Assembly (NCBI RefSeq): GCF_947496515.1
Contig: NZ_CANMDB010000001.1
Location: 372,001 to 436,000, forward strand
Length of the DNA: 64,000 nt
Source: an uncultured Roseobacter sp.
GTDB lineage: Bacteria > Pseudomonadota > Alphaproteobacteria > Rhodobacterales > Rhodobacteraceae
Direction: 5' to 3'
Shown here: positions 29,789-39,350 of the stretch, piece by piece
Numbering within the stretch: the first letter of the stretch is position 1
Layout: each line of letters begins with the position of its first letter
Translations under genes and position numbers: made by a program
Notes under the pieces: model-generated
Seen by the model: only the letters and a program-made list of their open reading frames with translations
Databases searched by the model: none
Told to the model about the DNA's origin: nothing

Positions 29789-29806
29789 CATGTTATATTA
29801 TATCAA
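29789..29806. promoter_or_regulatory. Zur-box-like operator between znuA and zur
   Basis: TGTTATA-T-TATATCA at 29791-29805 is an inverted repeat with one mismatch in an AT-rich island. It matches the alphaproteobacterial Zur pattern of TGTTATA half-sites (family knowledge). It is placed to control both znuA (minus) and zur-znuC-znuB (plus). Confidence 0.7.
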
Positions 29807-29832
29807 TCCGCTTTCTGCCGAGGTGCTGAAAA

Positions 29833-30312
29833 ATGTCTCACACCGGGTTCCGCGCCCATGATCATGCCGCCTGCGTGGCAGAGACGCTGGCCCACGCGCG
29901 TGCCCATTGCGCGGCGGAGGGGCTCAACCTGACGCCCGTACGGCTGCGCGCGCTTGAGATCCTGCTGCGGGAACATCGCGCGATGGGGGCCTATGAACTG
30001 CTGGCACAGCTGGCGGAGGATGGCATGGGCTCTCAGCCGCCCGTTGCCTACCGGGCACTGGATTTTCTGGTGAAGGCAGGGCTGGCGCATAAGATCGAGG
30101 CGCTCAATGCCTATGTGGCCTGCGCCCATTCGGGCGCGGCACATACGCCGGGCTTTCTGATCTGCCGCGCCTGCAATGCGGTGGCAGAGACCGATACCGG
30201 CGCGCGGCAAGGGCGATTGAACGACGCTGCAAGGGCAGCCGGTTTCACCATCGAGCATATGGTGGTAGAGGCGCGCGGGCTCTGCCCGGATTGTCAGGCG
30301 CATCCTGCGTGA
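29833..30312 (+). CDS. zur: Zinc uptake regulator (Fur family)
   Basis: 159 residues of the Fur fold: winged helix with LTPVRLRALEILLREHRAMGAYELL and PPVAYRALDFLVKAGLAHKIE, then a dimerisation domain. Structural-zinc cysteine pairs CRAC and CPDC are present, with regulatory histidines in the HSGAAH area. Its place beside znu genes and the operator supports Zur over Fur or PerR. Stop overlaps the znuC start (GTGA). Confidence 0.93.
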   Translation: MSHTGFRAHDHAACVAETLAHARAHCAAEGLNLTPVRLRALEILLREHRAMGAYELLAQLAEDGMGSQPPVAYRALDFLVKAGLAHKIEALNAYVACAHSGAAHTPGFLICRACNAVAETDTGARQGRLNDAARAAGFTIEHMVVEARGLCPDCQAHPA

Positions 30313-31061
30313 GCGCGCTGATTACCGTCAAGGATCTGGCGCTGGCCTACCACGGGCGCGAGGTGTTGCGGGATGTGTCCTTGCAGTTGGCTCCCGGAGA
30401 GATCGTCACCATTGTCGGCCCAAATGGATCGGGGAAATCAAGCTTGCTGCGCGCGCTGATCGGCGCCCTGCCCCCGGTCAAAGGCACGATCCACCGCAAG
30501 CCGGGGCTGCGCGTGGGGTATGTGCCGCAAAAGCTGGTGATCGACGCGACGCTGCCGCTGACCGTTGCGCGGTTTCTGGGGTTGCCGCGCCGGATCACAC
30601 GCGCGCGGGTCAGGGCGGCCCTGACTGAGGCGGGGGTAGGAGAGATCGCGGATCACCAGATGGCGTCGCTTTCGGGCGGGCAGATGCAGCGCGTGATGCT
30701 GGCGCGGGCATTGCTGGCGAAGCCGGACCTATTGATCCTCGACGAGGCGACGCAAGGTCTCGACCAGCCCGGGGCGGCAAGCTTTTACCGGCAGATCGAG
30801 GCGGTGCGGCAGCGTCAGGGCTGCGCGGTCCTGATGGTGAGCCACGATCTGCATGTGGTAATGGCGGCCTCTGACCGGGTGTTGTGCTTTAACGGTCATA
30901 TCTGCTGTGAAGGGACGCCCGACATCGTCGCGAGCGCGCCGGAGTATCGCGCGCTTTTCGGCACGGGTACTCAGGGCGCACTCGCCCTCTACCGGCATGA
31001 GCACAGCCACAGCCACGGGCCGGAGTGCAATCACGACACGGCGGATGGATCCCTACATTGA
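30309..31061 (+). CDS. znuC: Zinc ABC transporter ATP-binding protein
   Basis: Cytoplasmic ATPase driving zinc import. 250 residues from a GTG at 30309 coupled to zur (GTGA). Walker A GPNGSGKSS near residue 38, signature LSGGQMQRVMLARA, Walker B LLILDEATQGLD and the switch histidine in MVSHDLH. A His-rich tail (HEHSHSHGPECNHD) is a ZnuC feature. The next gene overlaps the stop (TTGA). Confidence 0.94.
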   Translation: MSALITVKDLALAYHGREVLRDVSLQLAPGEIVTIVGPNGSGKSSLLRALIGALPPVKGTIHRKPGLRVGYVPQKLVIDATLPLTVARFLGLPRRITRARVRAALTEAGVGEIADHQMASLSGGQMQRVMLARALLAKPDLLILDEATQGLDQPGAASFYRQIEAVRQRQGCAVLMVSHDLHVVMAASDRVLCFNGHICCEGTPDIVASAPEYRALFGTGTQGALALYRHEHSHSHGPECNHDTADGSLH

Positions 31062-31849
31062 ACTTGGATGATTTTCTGGTGCGCGCCGCCCTTGCCGGGC
31101 TTGGCGTGGCGACCGCCGCCGCGCCGCTTGGGTGTTTCGTGGTCTGGCGGCGCATGGCCTACTTCGGGGATGCGACCTCGCACGCGGCCCTCTTGGGCGT
31201 GGCGCTGGCACTGGCAAGCGATCTGCCGATCTTTGCCGGGGTGTTGGCAGTGGCGCTGGCCATGGCGCTGTTGCTGACGGCGATGAGCGGGCGGCGCGTG
31301 GGCAGTGACGCGCTGCTGGGTGTGATGGCACATGGGGCCCTGGCGCTCGGGCTGGTGGCGGTCTCCTTCCTGCCGCAGGTGCGGGTTGATCTGATGAGCT
31401 ACCTGGTGGGCGATATCCTTGCGGTCTCGCGGGCTGATCTCGGACTGGTCTGGGCAGGGGCTGCCGCGGTGCTGGCGCTGGTGGTCTGGCGGTGGTCTGC
31501 CCTCCTGGCCACGACGCTGAGCCCCGACATGGCGCGCGCCAGCGGTGTTGATCCCAAGCGCGAGCAGCTTGTCCTGACGCTGGCGCTGGCGATCACCGTG
31601 GCAGCGGCGATCAAAGTGGTAGGGGCGCTGCTGATCGCTGCACTTCTGATCATCCCGGCTGCCGCGGCGCGCCCCCTGGCCCGGACACCGGAGATCATGG
31701 CGCTGATGGCCATTGGGGTTGGTGCATTTGCGGCCCTGGGCGGGGTGTGGCTGTCGCTTTTGCTGGACACGCCCACCGGGCCCACCATCGTCAGCCTCGC
31801 CGCGGGGGTCTTTGCGCTGACCCAGACCGTTCAGGCACTGCGCGGCTAG
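31058..31849 (+). CDS. znuB: Zinc ABC transporter permease
   Basis: ABC-3 family permease of about eight helices, 263 residues. The best start is a TTG at 31058 overlapping the znuC stop by four bases, giving LNLDDFLVRAALAGLG, which matches family N-termini; an ATG upstream at 31025 lies inside znuC. Conserved WRRMAYFGDATSHAALLGVAL and KVVGALLIAALLIIPAAAAR are visible. It converges on the DUF2189 gene with a 7-base gap. Confidence 0.93.
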   Translation: MNLDDFLVRAALAGLGVATAAAPLGCFVVWRRMAYFGDATSHAALLGVALALASDLPIFAGVLAVALAMALLLTAMSGRRVGSDALLGVMAHGALALGLVAVSFLPQVRVDLMSYLVGDILAVSRADLGLVWAGAAAVLALVVWRWSALLATTLSPDMARASGVDPKREQLVLTLALAITVAAAIKVVGALLIAALLIIPAAAARPLARTPEIMALMAIGVGAFAALGGVWLSLLLDTPTGPTIVSLAAGVFALTQTVQALRG

Positions 31850-31856
31850 GCTGCAG

Positions 31857-32651
31857 TCAGCCGGGTTCCAACAGCAGGCGGTAGAGATGCCAGGACGCAT
31901 GCCCCAAGAGCGGCAGCACGATCCACAGACCCAGAAACCCCGGTAGCATCGCCGCAAAGCTGAGACCCGCGATCAGCGCACCCCAGATCAACATGACGCC
32001 CGGGGTCTGGCGGACCATGCCGATGCTGGTGATCATGGCGGTAATGAAGTCAATCTCTCGATCGAGCAGCAGCGGCAGCCCGATGACGGAGATGCTGTAG
32101 ATGAGCAGCGCGAAGACCCCGCCCACCGCTGAGCCAAAGGCCAGCATGCTGAGGCCGTTGAGCGTGAAGAACACCTCATAGGACGTGGAGATATTGGTCA
32201 TGGTGGTCAGCCCGAGAAAAAGCGCAAAGATCATGTGGCCCAGGAAAAACCAGAACATGAAGATCACCACCATCATGGTACAAAGCGACGGCAGCTGACG
32301 CAGACGCTGTTGCCAGATGACGCCGAAAACGGCGCTGGCTGGAACCGGCAAGCCGGCCTGCAGTCGGCGCGACACCTCATAGAGCCCCACGGCAGCAAAT
32401 GGTCCGAGCAGAGGAAAGCCAATGGCGGCGAGGACCAGCCAAAAGCTGTGCCCAGTGGCCATGGTCACCCCGACCATGACCCATCCTGCGAGGATGTAGA
32501 AACTGGCGAAAATGAGCCCGTAGAAAGGGTGTTTGCGAAAATCCGCAGCACCAAGGCGCAGAGCGGCGGCAAGATCGCCCATCCGGGGGCTGCGCAGCTC
32601 GGGCGCGCCAAGCGCCTGTTGCTGGGGCGGTGCTGTGGTGGTGCTGCTCAT
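31857..32651 (-). CDS. DUF2189 integral membrane protein
   Basis: 264 residues, about six transmembrane helices, N-terminal soluble segment ending MGDLAAALRLGAADFRKHPFYGLIFASFY, the DUF2189 hallmark. Members are uncharacterised inner-membrane proteins common in alphaproteobacteria, sometimes annotated as cytochrome c oxidase subunit I-like without evidence. No haem ligands or enzymatic motif are apparent. Monocistronic between znuB (convergent) and the hairpin-rich prfB trailer. Confidence 0.85.
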   Translation of the reverse strand: MSSTTTAPPQQQALGAPELRSPRMGDLAAALRLGAADFRKHPFYGLIFASFYILAGWVMVGVTMATGHSFWLVLAAIGFPLLGPFAAVGLYEVSRRLQAGLPVPASAVFGVIWQQRLRQLPSLCTMMVVIFMFWFFLGHMIFALFLGLTTMTNISTSYEVFFTLNGLSMLAFGSAVGGVFALLIYSISVIGLPLLLDREIDFITAMITSIGMVRQTPGVMLIWGALIAGLSFAAMLPGFLGLWIVLPLLGHASWHLYRLLLEPG

Positions 32652-32785
32652 CGGGTCGCTCCTCCTCTTGTCGCGGCTGAGCAGAGCCTAACACAAGGCG
32701 GGCCGAAGATGGCCAGTTCTTTCGAACAGCGTCCCCTCATCCTTTGGTCGGGCCGGGGGGTCGCTCTGCGTGGGTATCGGGGGCA

Positions 32786-32839
32786 AGCCGCCTCCCCTCC
32801 ATCGAGGAGGGTCGGCGGCTGCCCGGCCTTCGGGCCGGG
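32786..32839. repeat. Tandem GC-rich hairpins downstream of prfB
   Basis: First hairpin 32786-32820: outer stem AGCCGCC/GGCGGCT, a 2x2 internal loop, inner stem CCCTCC/GGAGGG and a 5-base loop. Second hairpin 32822-32839: CCCGGCC/GGCCGGG closing a TTCG loop on the plus strand. Similar elements are, from memory, repeated between genes in Rhodobacteraceae. Confidence 0.5.
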
Positions 32840-32900
32840 GGGAGCGGAAGGCTGTTGCTGGGACGATGGTCTTAAACAAGCGCCACGGCATGGCTGGGCG

Positions 32901-32920
32901 AATGGCTTTCGAAAGCCATT
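32901..32920. terminator. 20-bp perfect palindrome downstream of prfB
   Basis: Half-site AATGGCTTTC followed by its exact complement, centre TTCGAA, 69 bases past the prfB stop. Same design as 3107-3130, 11930-11949 and 41449-41470. Possible terminator; no U-tract. Confidence 0.45.
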
Positions 32921-32989
32921 CCGGCGCACGTCATGACTGCTGCACTTGAGGCCCCCACGGGAGTGATGACGTCCGCGGACTTTTCGACC

Positions 32990-34114
32990 TTAGCCGCCCT
33001 GGGCCTCAGCGCGGCTCTTGCCCGACACATCGAGCGCCAGAGTCGCCGCCATCAGCCCGTCAAGGTCCCCGTCAAGCACCCCCTTGGTATCGGAGGTCTC
33101 AAAGTTCGTGCGCAGATCCTTCACCATCTGGTAGGGCTGCAGGACATAGGAGCGGATCTGGTTGCCCCAGCCCGCATCGCCCTTGTTCTCATGCGCTTCG
33201 TTGATGGCGGCGTTGCGACGGTCGAGCTCCAACTGGTAGAGCCGGGATTTCAGTGCCTTCATCGCGATATCGCGGTTCTGGTGTTGGGACTTCTCCGAGC
33301 TTGTGACCACGATCCCGGTGGGCGCATGGGTGATGCGGACGGCGGAGTCTGTAGTGTTCACGTGCTGGCCCCCCGCGCCGGACGAGCGGTAGGTATCGAT
33401 GCGGATATCGGCGGGGTTCACCTCGATGTCGATGTTGTCATCAACCACCGGATAGACCCAGACGGAGGTGAAGGACGTGTGCCGTTTGGCGGCGCTGTCA
33501 AAAGGTGAAATCCGCACCAGCCGGTGCACGCCGCTTTCGGATTTGAGCCAGCCATAAGCATTCAGACCGCTGATCTTGTAGGTGGCCGATTTGATGCCCG
33601 CCTCCTCGCCGCCGGTCTCTGACTGCAGCTCGACCTTATAGCCTTTCTTCTCCGCCCAGCGAACGTACATGCGCGCCAGCATCGCCGCCCAGTCGCAGCT
33701 TTCCGTGCCCCCTGCCCCGGCGTTGACCTCCAGAAAGGTGTCGTTGCTATCGGCCTCGCCGTCGAGCAGCGCTTCGAGTTCTTTTTGCGCGGCGGTCGTC
33801 TCCAGCGCCTTGAGCGCTGCTTCGGCCTCGCTCACGACGTCGGCATCCTCCTCCATCTCGCCCAGTTCAATAAGCTCGACGTTGTCGGTCATCTCCTGCC
33901 GGATGCGTTCATAAACGTCGATCGCATCCACCAGTGACTGACGATCGCGCATCAGCTTTTGCGCCGCCTCCGGATCATCCCAGAGGTTTGGATCCTCGAC
34001 GCGGGCGTTGAATTCCTCCAACCGGTGGGGAGCCGTTTCCACGTCGAGACGCTGGGCCAGAAGCTCCAGTGACTTTTCGATCTTTTCAACGGAATTCTGG
34101 GCGTCTGCGCGCAT
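32990..34114 (-). CDS. prfB: Peptide chain release factor 2
   Basis: Reads UAA and UGA and triggers peptide release. 374 residues from the ATG at 34114 ([13 protein letters not shown]). The SPF recognition tripeptide is in [15 protein letters not shown] and the catalytic GGQ in [16 protein letters not shown]. The frame is continuous, so there is no autoregulatory UGA frameshift of the E. coli type. An in-frame extension to 34195 overlaps the spacer to mrcA and is rejected. Follows mrcA by 145 bases. Confidence 0.95.
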   Translation of the reverse strand: MRADAQNSVEKIEKSLELLAQRLDVETAPHRLEEFNARVEDPNLWDDPEAAQKLMRDRQSLVDAIDVYERIRQEMTDNVELIELGEMEEDADVVSEAEAALKALETTAAQKELEALLDGEADSNDTFLEVNAGAGGTESCDWAAMLARMYVRWAEKKGYKVELQSETGGEEAGIKSATYKISGLNAYGWLKSESGVHRLVRISPFDSAAKRHTSFTSVWVYPVVDDNIDIEVNPADIRIDTYRSSGAGGQHVNTTDSAVRITHAPTGIVVTSSEKSQHQNRDIAMKALKSRLYQLELDRRNAAINEAHENKGDAGWGNQIRSYVLQPYQMVKDLRTNFETSDTKGVLDGDLDGLMAATLALDVSGKSRAEAQGG

Positions 34115-34259
34115 GAACGGGCCTCGGGGGTTGGGTCTGATGGCGTGATAAACCAGCGGCTTGCCAGCGGCAAGGGAGCAGCGGGAGACGGTCATAGCCG
34201 CGTCAGGAAAAACCGACGGTGTCAGCGGCTCAAACGATTGAACCCCGTTGCGACGGGTA

Positions 34260-36815
34260 TCAGTAGAGCCCGCCTGAGCTTATGGTACCGAAATCCGCTT
34301 TCGGGGCCACGGTCACGCTTTCGCCGGTGGAGGTGGTCACCTCGCTGCCCTGGCTCGCGCCGACCTCCTCAAAGAGCGGCAGGTTCTGACCCATAGCAAA
34401 GCCGCCGTCAAAGGCGATCCCGAAAATCGGAGCCTCCCCATCGCGGAAGTACTCTGCCACAACCGCTTCGCCCGTGGCATCATCGCTGAGCCGTGCGCCG
34501 GTGAAACGGTCAATCTTGATAAAGCGCCCACCGGTGGGCACCTCAAACGGGCCGCCACCGTATTTGCGGGTGGCCTCCTGCATGAAGTTCTGGAAGACCG
34601 GACCACACATGCTGCCACCGGCAGCACCCCGGCCCAGACTGCGCGGCTGATCGTAGCCGATGTAACAGCCGGCCACGATGTTGCTGGTGAAGCCCACGAA
34701 CCACACGTCCTTCGCGTCATTGGTGGTGCCGGTCTTGCCAGCGGTCGGCACCGAGAGGTTGACCGTGCGCGCTGCCGTGCCCCGTTCCACGACGCCACGC
34801 ATCATGGAGGTGAGCTGGTAGGCGGTGATGGGGTCCATGATCTGCTCACGGTTCGATACGACACGTGGCGCCATGCCCTCAGGCAGCCGGGGCTGCGCGC
34901 AATCGCGGCAGGTCCGCTGGTCGTGCCGGTAGATGGTATTGCCGTAGCGGTCCTGCACCCGGTCCACCAGCGTTGGCTCCACCCGCTCACCACCGTTAGC
35001 GAACATCGCGTAGGCAGCAACCATCTGGTAAAGCGTCGTTTCTTCGGAGCCGAGCGAGTTGGCAAGGAAGGTGCCCATGTTGTCATAGACGCCAAAGCGC
35101 TCAGCGTAATCCGCTACCACATCCATGCCGATCTCCTGCGCCAGCCGGATCGTCATCAGGTTGCGCGACCGTTCGATGCCGGTGCGCAGAGGCGTCGGAC
35201 CATAGAACTGCCGGGTGGAGTTGCGCGGCCGCCACAGACCCTGCGGTGTGTTGATCTCAATCGGCGCGTCCACCACGATGGTGGCAGGAGAATAGCCGCT
35301 GTCGAGTGCTGCGGCGTAGACAAAGGGCTTGAAGCTGGAACCGGGCTGCCGCAGCGCCTGCGTCGCACGGTTGAAAACGCTGGACTGGTAAGAGAAGCCA
35401 CCCTGCATCGCGAGCACGCGACCGGTGTTGACGTCCATGGCGACGAAACCACCCTGCACGTCGGGCACTTGTCGCAGGGACCAGCGCTGAAACGTGCCGT
35501 CTTCATCCGAGGTCATGGCGCGCACATGAACCACATCGCCAACCTCCAGCAAATCACCGGCCACGCGTGCGCGCGGCCCGAGCGTGCCGTCCTCGTCGCG
35601 TTTGCGCGCCCAGGTGACGTCTTCGGCGGCGATATAGTGACCGTCCTCGTCTTCAACGACACCTTCGATGCCGATGCGGGCCGAGCTCTCGCCCACTGTC
35701 AGAACTACCGCAGGATACCACGGACCGTTCAACTCGATGTCACGCGGGAACGGGGTGCCGGAGAGCGCGTCGCGCCAGCTTTCCTCATCTCCTAGCCGTT
35801 CCGGGTCGATCTTGGTCCGCGCCGCACGCCAGACGCCGCGCGCCCGGTCGTAGCGCTCAAGCTCCGCGCGCAGGGCCTCGGCGGCGACTGGTTGCAGTTC
35901 CTGATCGATGGTCGCGCGGACGGTAAGACCACCGGTAAAGAACTCTCCCTCACCGAAATCATCCGTGAGCTGGCGGCGGATCTCGTCGGTGAAGTAGTCC
36001 CGCGGTGGCAGCTCCTGCCGGAACCCTTCGAAATCGCCGTTCTGAACGGAACGCAGCGGCGCATTGACCTCCTCGCGGAACGCGACTTGCGAAATGTAGC
36101 CGTTTTCCATCATCTCCTTGAGCACGAAATTGCGCCGGGCGAGCAGGCGCTCTTTCTGCCGCACCGGATGATAATCACTGGGGGCCTTGGGCAGGGACGC
36201 CAGAAACGCGGCCTCATGCGGGGCGAGATCGGCGAGCGTCTTGTTGAAATAGGTCTGGCTGGCCGCCGCCACACCATAGGAGTTCTGGCCCAGGAAAATC
36301 TCGTTGAGATAGAGCTCCAGAATTTCTTCCTTGGTGAGCGTTTCCTCGATCCGTGCGGCAAGGATCAGCTCCTTGATCTTGCGCTCGGCCCGGCGATCCC
36401 CGGACAAAAGGAAATTCTTCATGACCTGCTGAGTGATGGTCGAGGCGCCGCGCACGTCCTGCCCGCGAGAGGCCACCGCATCATATGCGGCTGCCGCGAT
36501 GCCGCGCAGATCATAGCCGTCATGGGTGTAGAAATTCTTGTCCTCAGCCGAGATGAACGCCTGCTTGACCAAATCGGGGATCGTCTCCGCTGGTGCAAAG
36601 AGCCTGCGCTCCTTGGCGAACTCATCGATGATCTGGCCCTGACCGGAATAGATCCGGCTGATGGTGGGCGGTGCGTATTGCGCCAGCGACTCGTGGCTGG
36701 GCAGGTCGCGGCCATACATCCAGAAAACCGCCCCCACCGAGAGCGCGACCATGGCGATGGCCAGGGTGATCATGGTGAAGATGCCACCGAAGAAAGACAG
36801 GATGAAACGGAACAA
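34260..36815 (-). CDS. mrcA: Penicillin-binding protein 1A
   Basis: Bifunctional peptidoglycan synthase, 851 residues, inner membrane with a periplasmic catalytic part. N-terminal membrane helix (about 12-35). GT51 glycosyltransferase with catalytic [29 protein letters not shown] and [14 protein letters not shown]. An OB-like insert around 400-470. Transpeptidase with Sxx[12 protein letters not shown] and KTGT in [13 protein letters not shown]. Lies 101 bases downstream of the amidase gene, forming a cell-wall pair. Confidence 0.95.
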   Translation of the reverse strand: MFRFILSFFGGIFTMITLAIAMVALSVGAVFWMYGRDLPSHESLAQYAPPTISRIYSGQGQIIDEFAKERRLFAPAETIPDLVKQAFISAEDKNFYTHDGYDLRGIAAAAYDAVASRGQDVRGASTITQQVMKNFLLSGDRRAERKIKELILAARIEETLTKEEILELYLNEIFLGQNSYGVAAASQTYFNKTLADLAPHEAAFLASLPKAPSDYHPVRQKERLLARRNFVLKEMMENGYISQVAFREEVNAPLRSVQNGDFEGFRQELPPRDYFTDEIRRQLTDDFGEGEFFTGGLTVRATIDQELQPVAAEALRAELERYDRARGVWRAARTKIDPERLGDEESWRDALSGTPFPRDIELNGPWYPAVVLTVGESSARIGIEGVVEDEDGHYIAAEDVTWARKRDEDGTLGPRARVAGDLLEVGDVVHVRAMTSDEDGTFQRWSLRQVPDVQGGFVAMDVNTGRVLAMQGGFSYQSSVFNRATQALRQPGSSFKPFVYAAALDSGYSPATIVVDAPIEINTPQGLWRPRNSTRQFYGPTPLRTGIERSRNLMTIRLAQEIGMDVVADYAERFGVYDNMGTFLANSLGSEETTLYQMVAAYAMFANGGERVEPTLVDRVQDRYGNTIYRHDQRTCRDCAQPRLPEGMAPRVVSNREQIMDPITAYQLTSMMRGVVERGTAARTVNLSVPTAGKTGTTNDAKDVWFVGFTSNIVAGCYIGYDQPRSLGRGAAGGSMCGPVFQNFMQEATRKYGGGPFEVPTGGRFIKIDRFTGARLSDDATGEAVVAEYFRDGEAPIFGIAFDGGFAMGQNLPLFEEVGASQGSEVTTSTGESVTVAPKADFGTISSGGLY

Positions 36816-36916
36816 GGGGCGGTACGCCTTTCGGTAACTGGGTTGTGGCCTATATAGGCACGCGGACCTCTCGCGTCAAAACACGAAACCCGGGGTGCCT
36901 GGGTCCGGTCGGTGGA

Positions 36917-38119
36917 TCATTGCCGGACGAGCGCGCGCCGGGCCGCATCGTCGTCGCGCCACTCAAGAATGCCACGCGCAATGCCGCCGACCATGGCCGC
37001 GCGCCAGGTCGGATCGCGCAGATTGGTCAGGTCCCGCGCGCTGGACAAAAAGCCGACCTCGATCAGCACGGAGGGGATGTCGGCGGATTTCAGCACCGAA
37101 AACCCCGCATGACGCAGCGGGTGGCCGTTCATTGGCCCGCCCGCCGCCGCCATGCCACGGATCAGCGAAGTGGCTAGCGTGCGGCTGCGTGGCTGCGTTT
37201 CCTGTCGGGCAAGATCCAGCAGCACGCCCGTCACCGTGTCATCGGTCTTGCGTAAATCGCTGCCAGCGAGGATCTCGTCGCGGTTCTGGCGCGAGGCCAG
37301 ATAAGCGCTTGCGCTGCTCTGTGCCTGATCGGACAGGATATAGACGGCAGCCCCCTCCGCATCTCCCGCGCTCAGCGCATCCGCGTGCAGCGACACGAAA
37401 AGATCCGCGCCCGCCCGGTGCGCTATGGCGGCGCGGGTCTCAAGCGGCACGAAGAGATCCGCATCGCGGGTCAGCACGACCTCCAGATCGCCCGCCCGCA
37501 GAAGGGCCTCGCGCAAGGCGCGCGCCATCTGCAACATCAAACCCTTTTCGTTGAGGCCCTCCCGCTCGGCACCTGGATCCTTGCCGCCATGGCCGGGGTC
37601 GATCACGACGACAAAGCGGTCGTCGACGATCGGTGCGACCTCGGTCGGGGTCTGCCGCGCCCAGAGCGCACCATCGGGCGGACCCGCGCGGGCCGCGAAT
37701 TCGGTTGCAGAGACCGCTGACAGATCGACCTGAAGCCGCGCGGTTCCTGCACTTTGATCCAGGGTCATACCCGCCTCGAACGCCATCGGTTCGGCAAGCT
37801 CGGCCACCAGGCGGGACCAGCCGGGCCCATGCGCACCAAAGCGGATGGCGGTGATAGCACCCGGCGCTGGCAGCAGATCGGTCGGGGTGACGCCGGTCCA
37901 GTCCGCCTCGCTCAGATCGATCACCAGCCTTGGCGGGCTGTCCAGCGTGAAAACGCGGAAGGGCACCCCCTGGCTCAGGTACAGCTGCACGCTGGGTGCG
38001 GAAAACCACCCGTCCACGACGCCGCTGGCCTGCGGATCGACGCGGGCGATGCCCTGCGCCGCGGCAGGGCTTGCAACGGCCCATAGAAGGACCGCGCCTG
38101 TCAGGAATGTCCGGATCAT
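36917..38119 (-). CDS. N-acetylmuramoyl-L-alanine amidase (AMIN plus amidase_3)
   Basis: Periplasmic zinc amidase that removes stem peptides from murein, for daughter-cell separation. 400 residues from the ATG at 38119, signal peptide ending SPAAAQ. AMIN domain (about 30-150) for septal localisation, then amidase_3 with VVIDPGHGGKDPGA, VSLHADAL and the catalytic IEVGFLSS. The longer open frame to 38626 runs into the aminotransferase gene and is out of family. An AmiC-like role is likely. Confidence 0.9.
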   Translation of the reverse strand: MIRTFLTGAVLLWAVASPAAAQGIARVDPQASGVVDGWFSAPSVQLYLSQGVPFRVFTLDSPPRLVIDLSEADWTGVTPTDLLPAPGAITAIRFGAHGPGWSRLVAELAEPMAFEAGMTLDQSAGTARLQVDLSAVSATEFAARAGPPDGALWARQTPTEVAPIVDDRFVVVIDPGHGGKDPGAEREGLNEKGLMLQMARALREALLRAGDLEVVLTRDADLFVPLETRAAIAHRAGADLFVSLHADALSAGDAEGAAVYILSDQAQSSASAYLASRQNRDEILAGSDLRKTDDTVTGVLLDLARQETQPRSRTLATSLIRGMAAAGGPMNGHPLRHAGFSVLKSADIPSVLIEVGFLSSARDLTNLRDPTWRAAMVGGIARGILEWRDDDAARRALVRQ

Positions 38120-38184
38120 GTCTGCTCTGCCCGGTTGTTTTGCCACTGTCTTAGCAAAAAGGCCCGGTGAGGGGAATCCCCCGA

Positions 38185-39330
38185 TCAGCGCAGCGCCATG
38201 AAATCCTTCAGCCGCGCCAGCCCCTCGTCGATATCCGCGGTGCTGCGGGCGTAGGAGAAACGCAAGGTGGTATGGCCGCGGGACGGATCGAAATCGAGCC
38301 CGGGGGTAACGGCAACGCCCGCCTGTTCGAGGATCTCGGCGGCAAACGCGCGGCTGTCGTCGGTGAGCTCCGACACATCCGCGTAAACATAGAAGGCACC
38401 ATCGGGCGGCGCGATCCGGGTAAAGCCCGCCTCCGGCAGCCCCGCCAGCATGCGCGCGCGGTTCTCGCGGTAGACCTTCAGATTGGCCTGTAGCTCTTCT
38501 GTCGCGTCCATGGCCGCGAGGGCTGCAACCTGGCTGGCGTGGGGCGCGCAGATGAACATGTTCTGGGCGATCCGCTCGACCACGCGGATGTGATCCTCCG
38601 GCACCACCATCCAGCCCACACGCCACCCGGTCATGGAGAAATACTTGGAAAACGAGTTGATCACATGCACATCGTCGCTGATCTGCAGAGCGGTGACGGC
38701 CTTGGCCTCATATTCGATGCCGTGGTAGATCTCGTCCGAGATAAACGCGGCCCCTGCCCCTTGCATGGCGTCGATCAGCGCACAAAGCGCGGGCTTGTCC
38801 AGCATGGTGCCTGTCGGATTGGCGGGCGATGCCACCAGCAGACCGGCCAGATCCTGATCTTCCAGATCCCCCGGCGCGGGCTGATAGCGATGCGCGGCAC
38901 TGGTAGGCAGATCGACGGCGGTGAGGTCCAGCGCGCGCAGGATCTGGCGGTAGCTGGGATAGCCCGGCGCGCCGATGCCGACCCGGTCCCCGGTGTCGAA
39001 CAACGTCGTGAAGCTGAGCAGAAAGCCGCCCGAAGACCCCGGCGTGATCACCACCCGGTCAGGGCTCAGATCCACATCATACCACTCGCCATAGAGCCGT
39101 GCGATGCGGGCGCGCAGCGCTGGCAATCCCAAGGCCACGGTGTAGCCGAGCGCACCCTTCTCCATTGCCTGCGCGAGCGCCGCGGTCGCGGCGGCCGGCG
39201 CGCCGACGCCGGGCTGGCCCACCTCCATATGGATAATACGGCGGCCTTCCGCTTCGGCCCGGGCAGCGGCGGCCATCACATCCATCACAATGAAGGGATC
39301 GACGACGGATCGTCTTGAAGTACGCATCAT
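38185..39330 (-). CDS. PLP-dependent aminotransferase, class I/II
   Basis: 381 residues, fold type I. N-terminal HMEVGQPGVGAP, substrate-side GYTVALGLPALR, PLP contacts in SPANPTGTM and SDEIYHGIEY, and the Schiff-base lysine in NSFSKYFSMTGWR. It resembles aspartate/aromatic aminotransferases of subgroup I-gamma; the exact amino donor cannot be told from sequence. Divergent from the M48 protease gene, with starts within about 21 bases. The start at 39330 may share promoter sequence with it. Confidence 0.88.
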   Translation of the reverse strand: MMRTSRRSVVDPFIVMDVMAAAARAEAEGRRIIHMEVGQPGVGAPAAATAALAQAMEKGALGYTVALGLPALRARIARLYGEWYDVDLSPDRVVITPGSSGGFLLSFTTLFDTGDRVGIGAPGYPSYRQILRALDLTAVDLPTSAAHRYQPAPGDLEDQDLAGLLVASPANPTGTMLDKPALCALIDAMQGAGAAFISDEIYHGIEYEAKAVTALQISDDVHVINSFSKYFSMTGWRVGWMVVPEDHIRVVERIAQNMFICAPHASQVAALAAMDATEELQANLKVYRENRARMLAGLPEAGFTRIAPPDGAFYVYADVSELTDDSRAFAAEILEQAGVAVTPGLDFDPSRGHTTLRFSYARSTADIDEGLARLKDFMALR

Positions 39331-39350
39331 TCCGTTCCAGTCTCCGTTTC

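Larger units (their letters stand above)
32652..32989. other. 338-base spacer rich in hairpins
   Basis: No gene. It holds three ordered inverted repeats between prfB and the DUF2189 gene: 32786-32820, 32822-32839 and 32901-32920, listed separately. The rest is GC-rich, with no open frame that looks coding. Confidence 0.6.
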
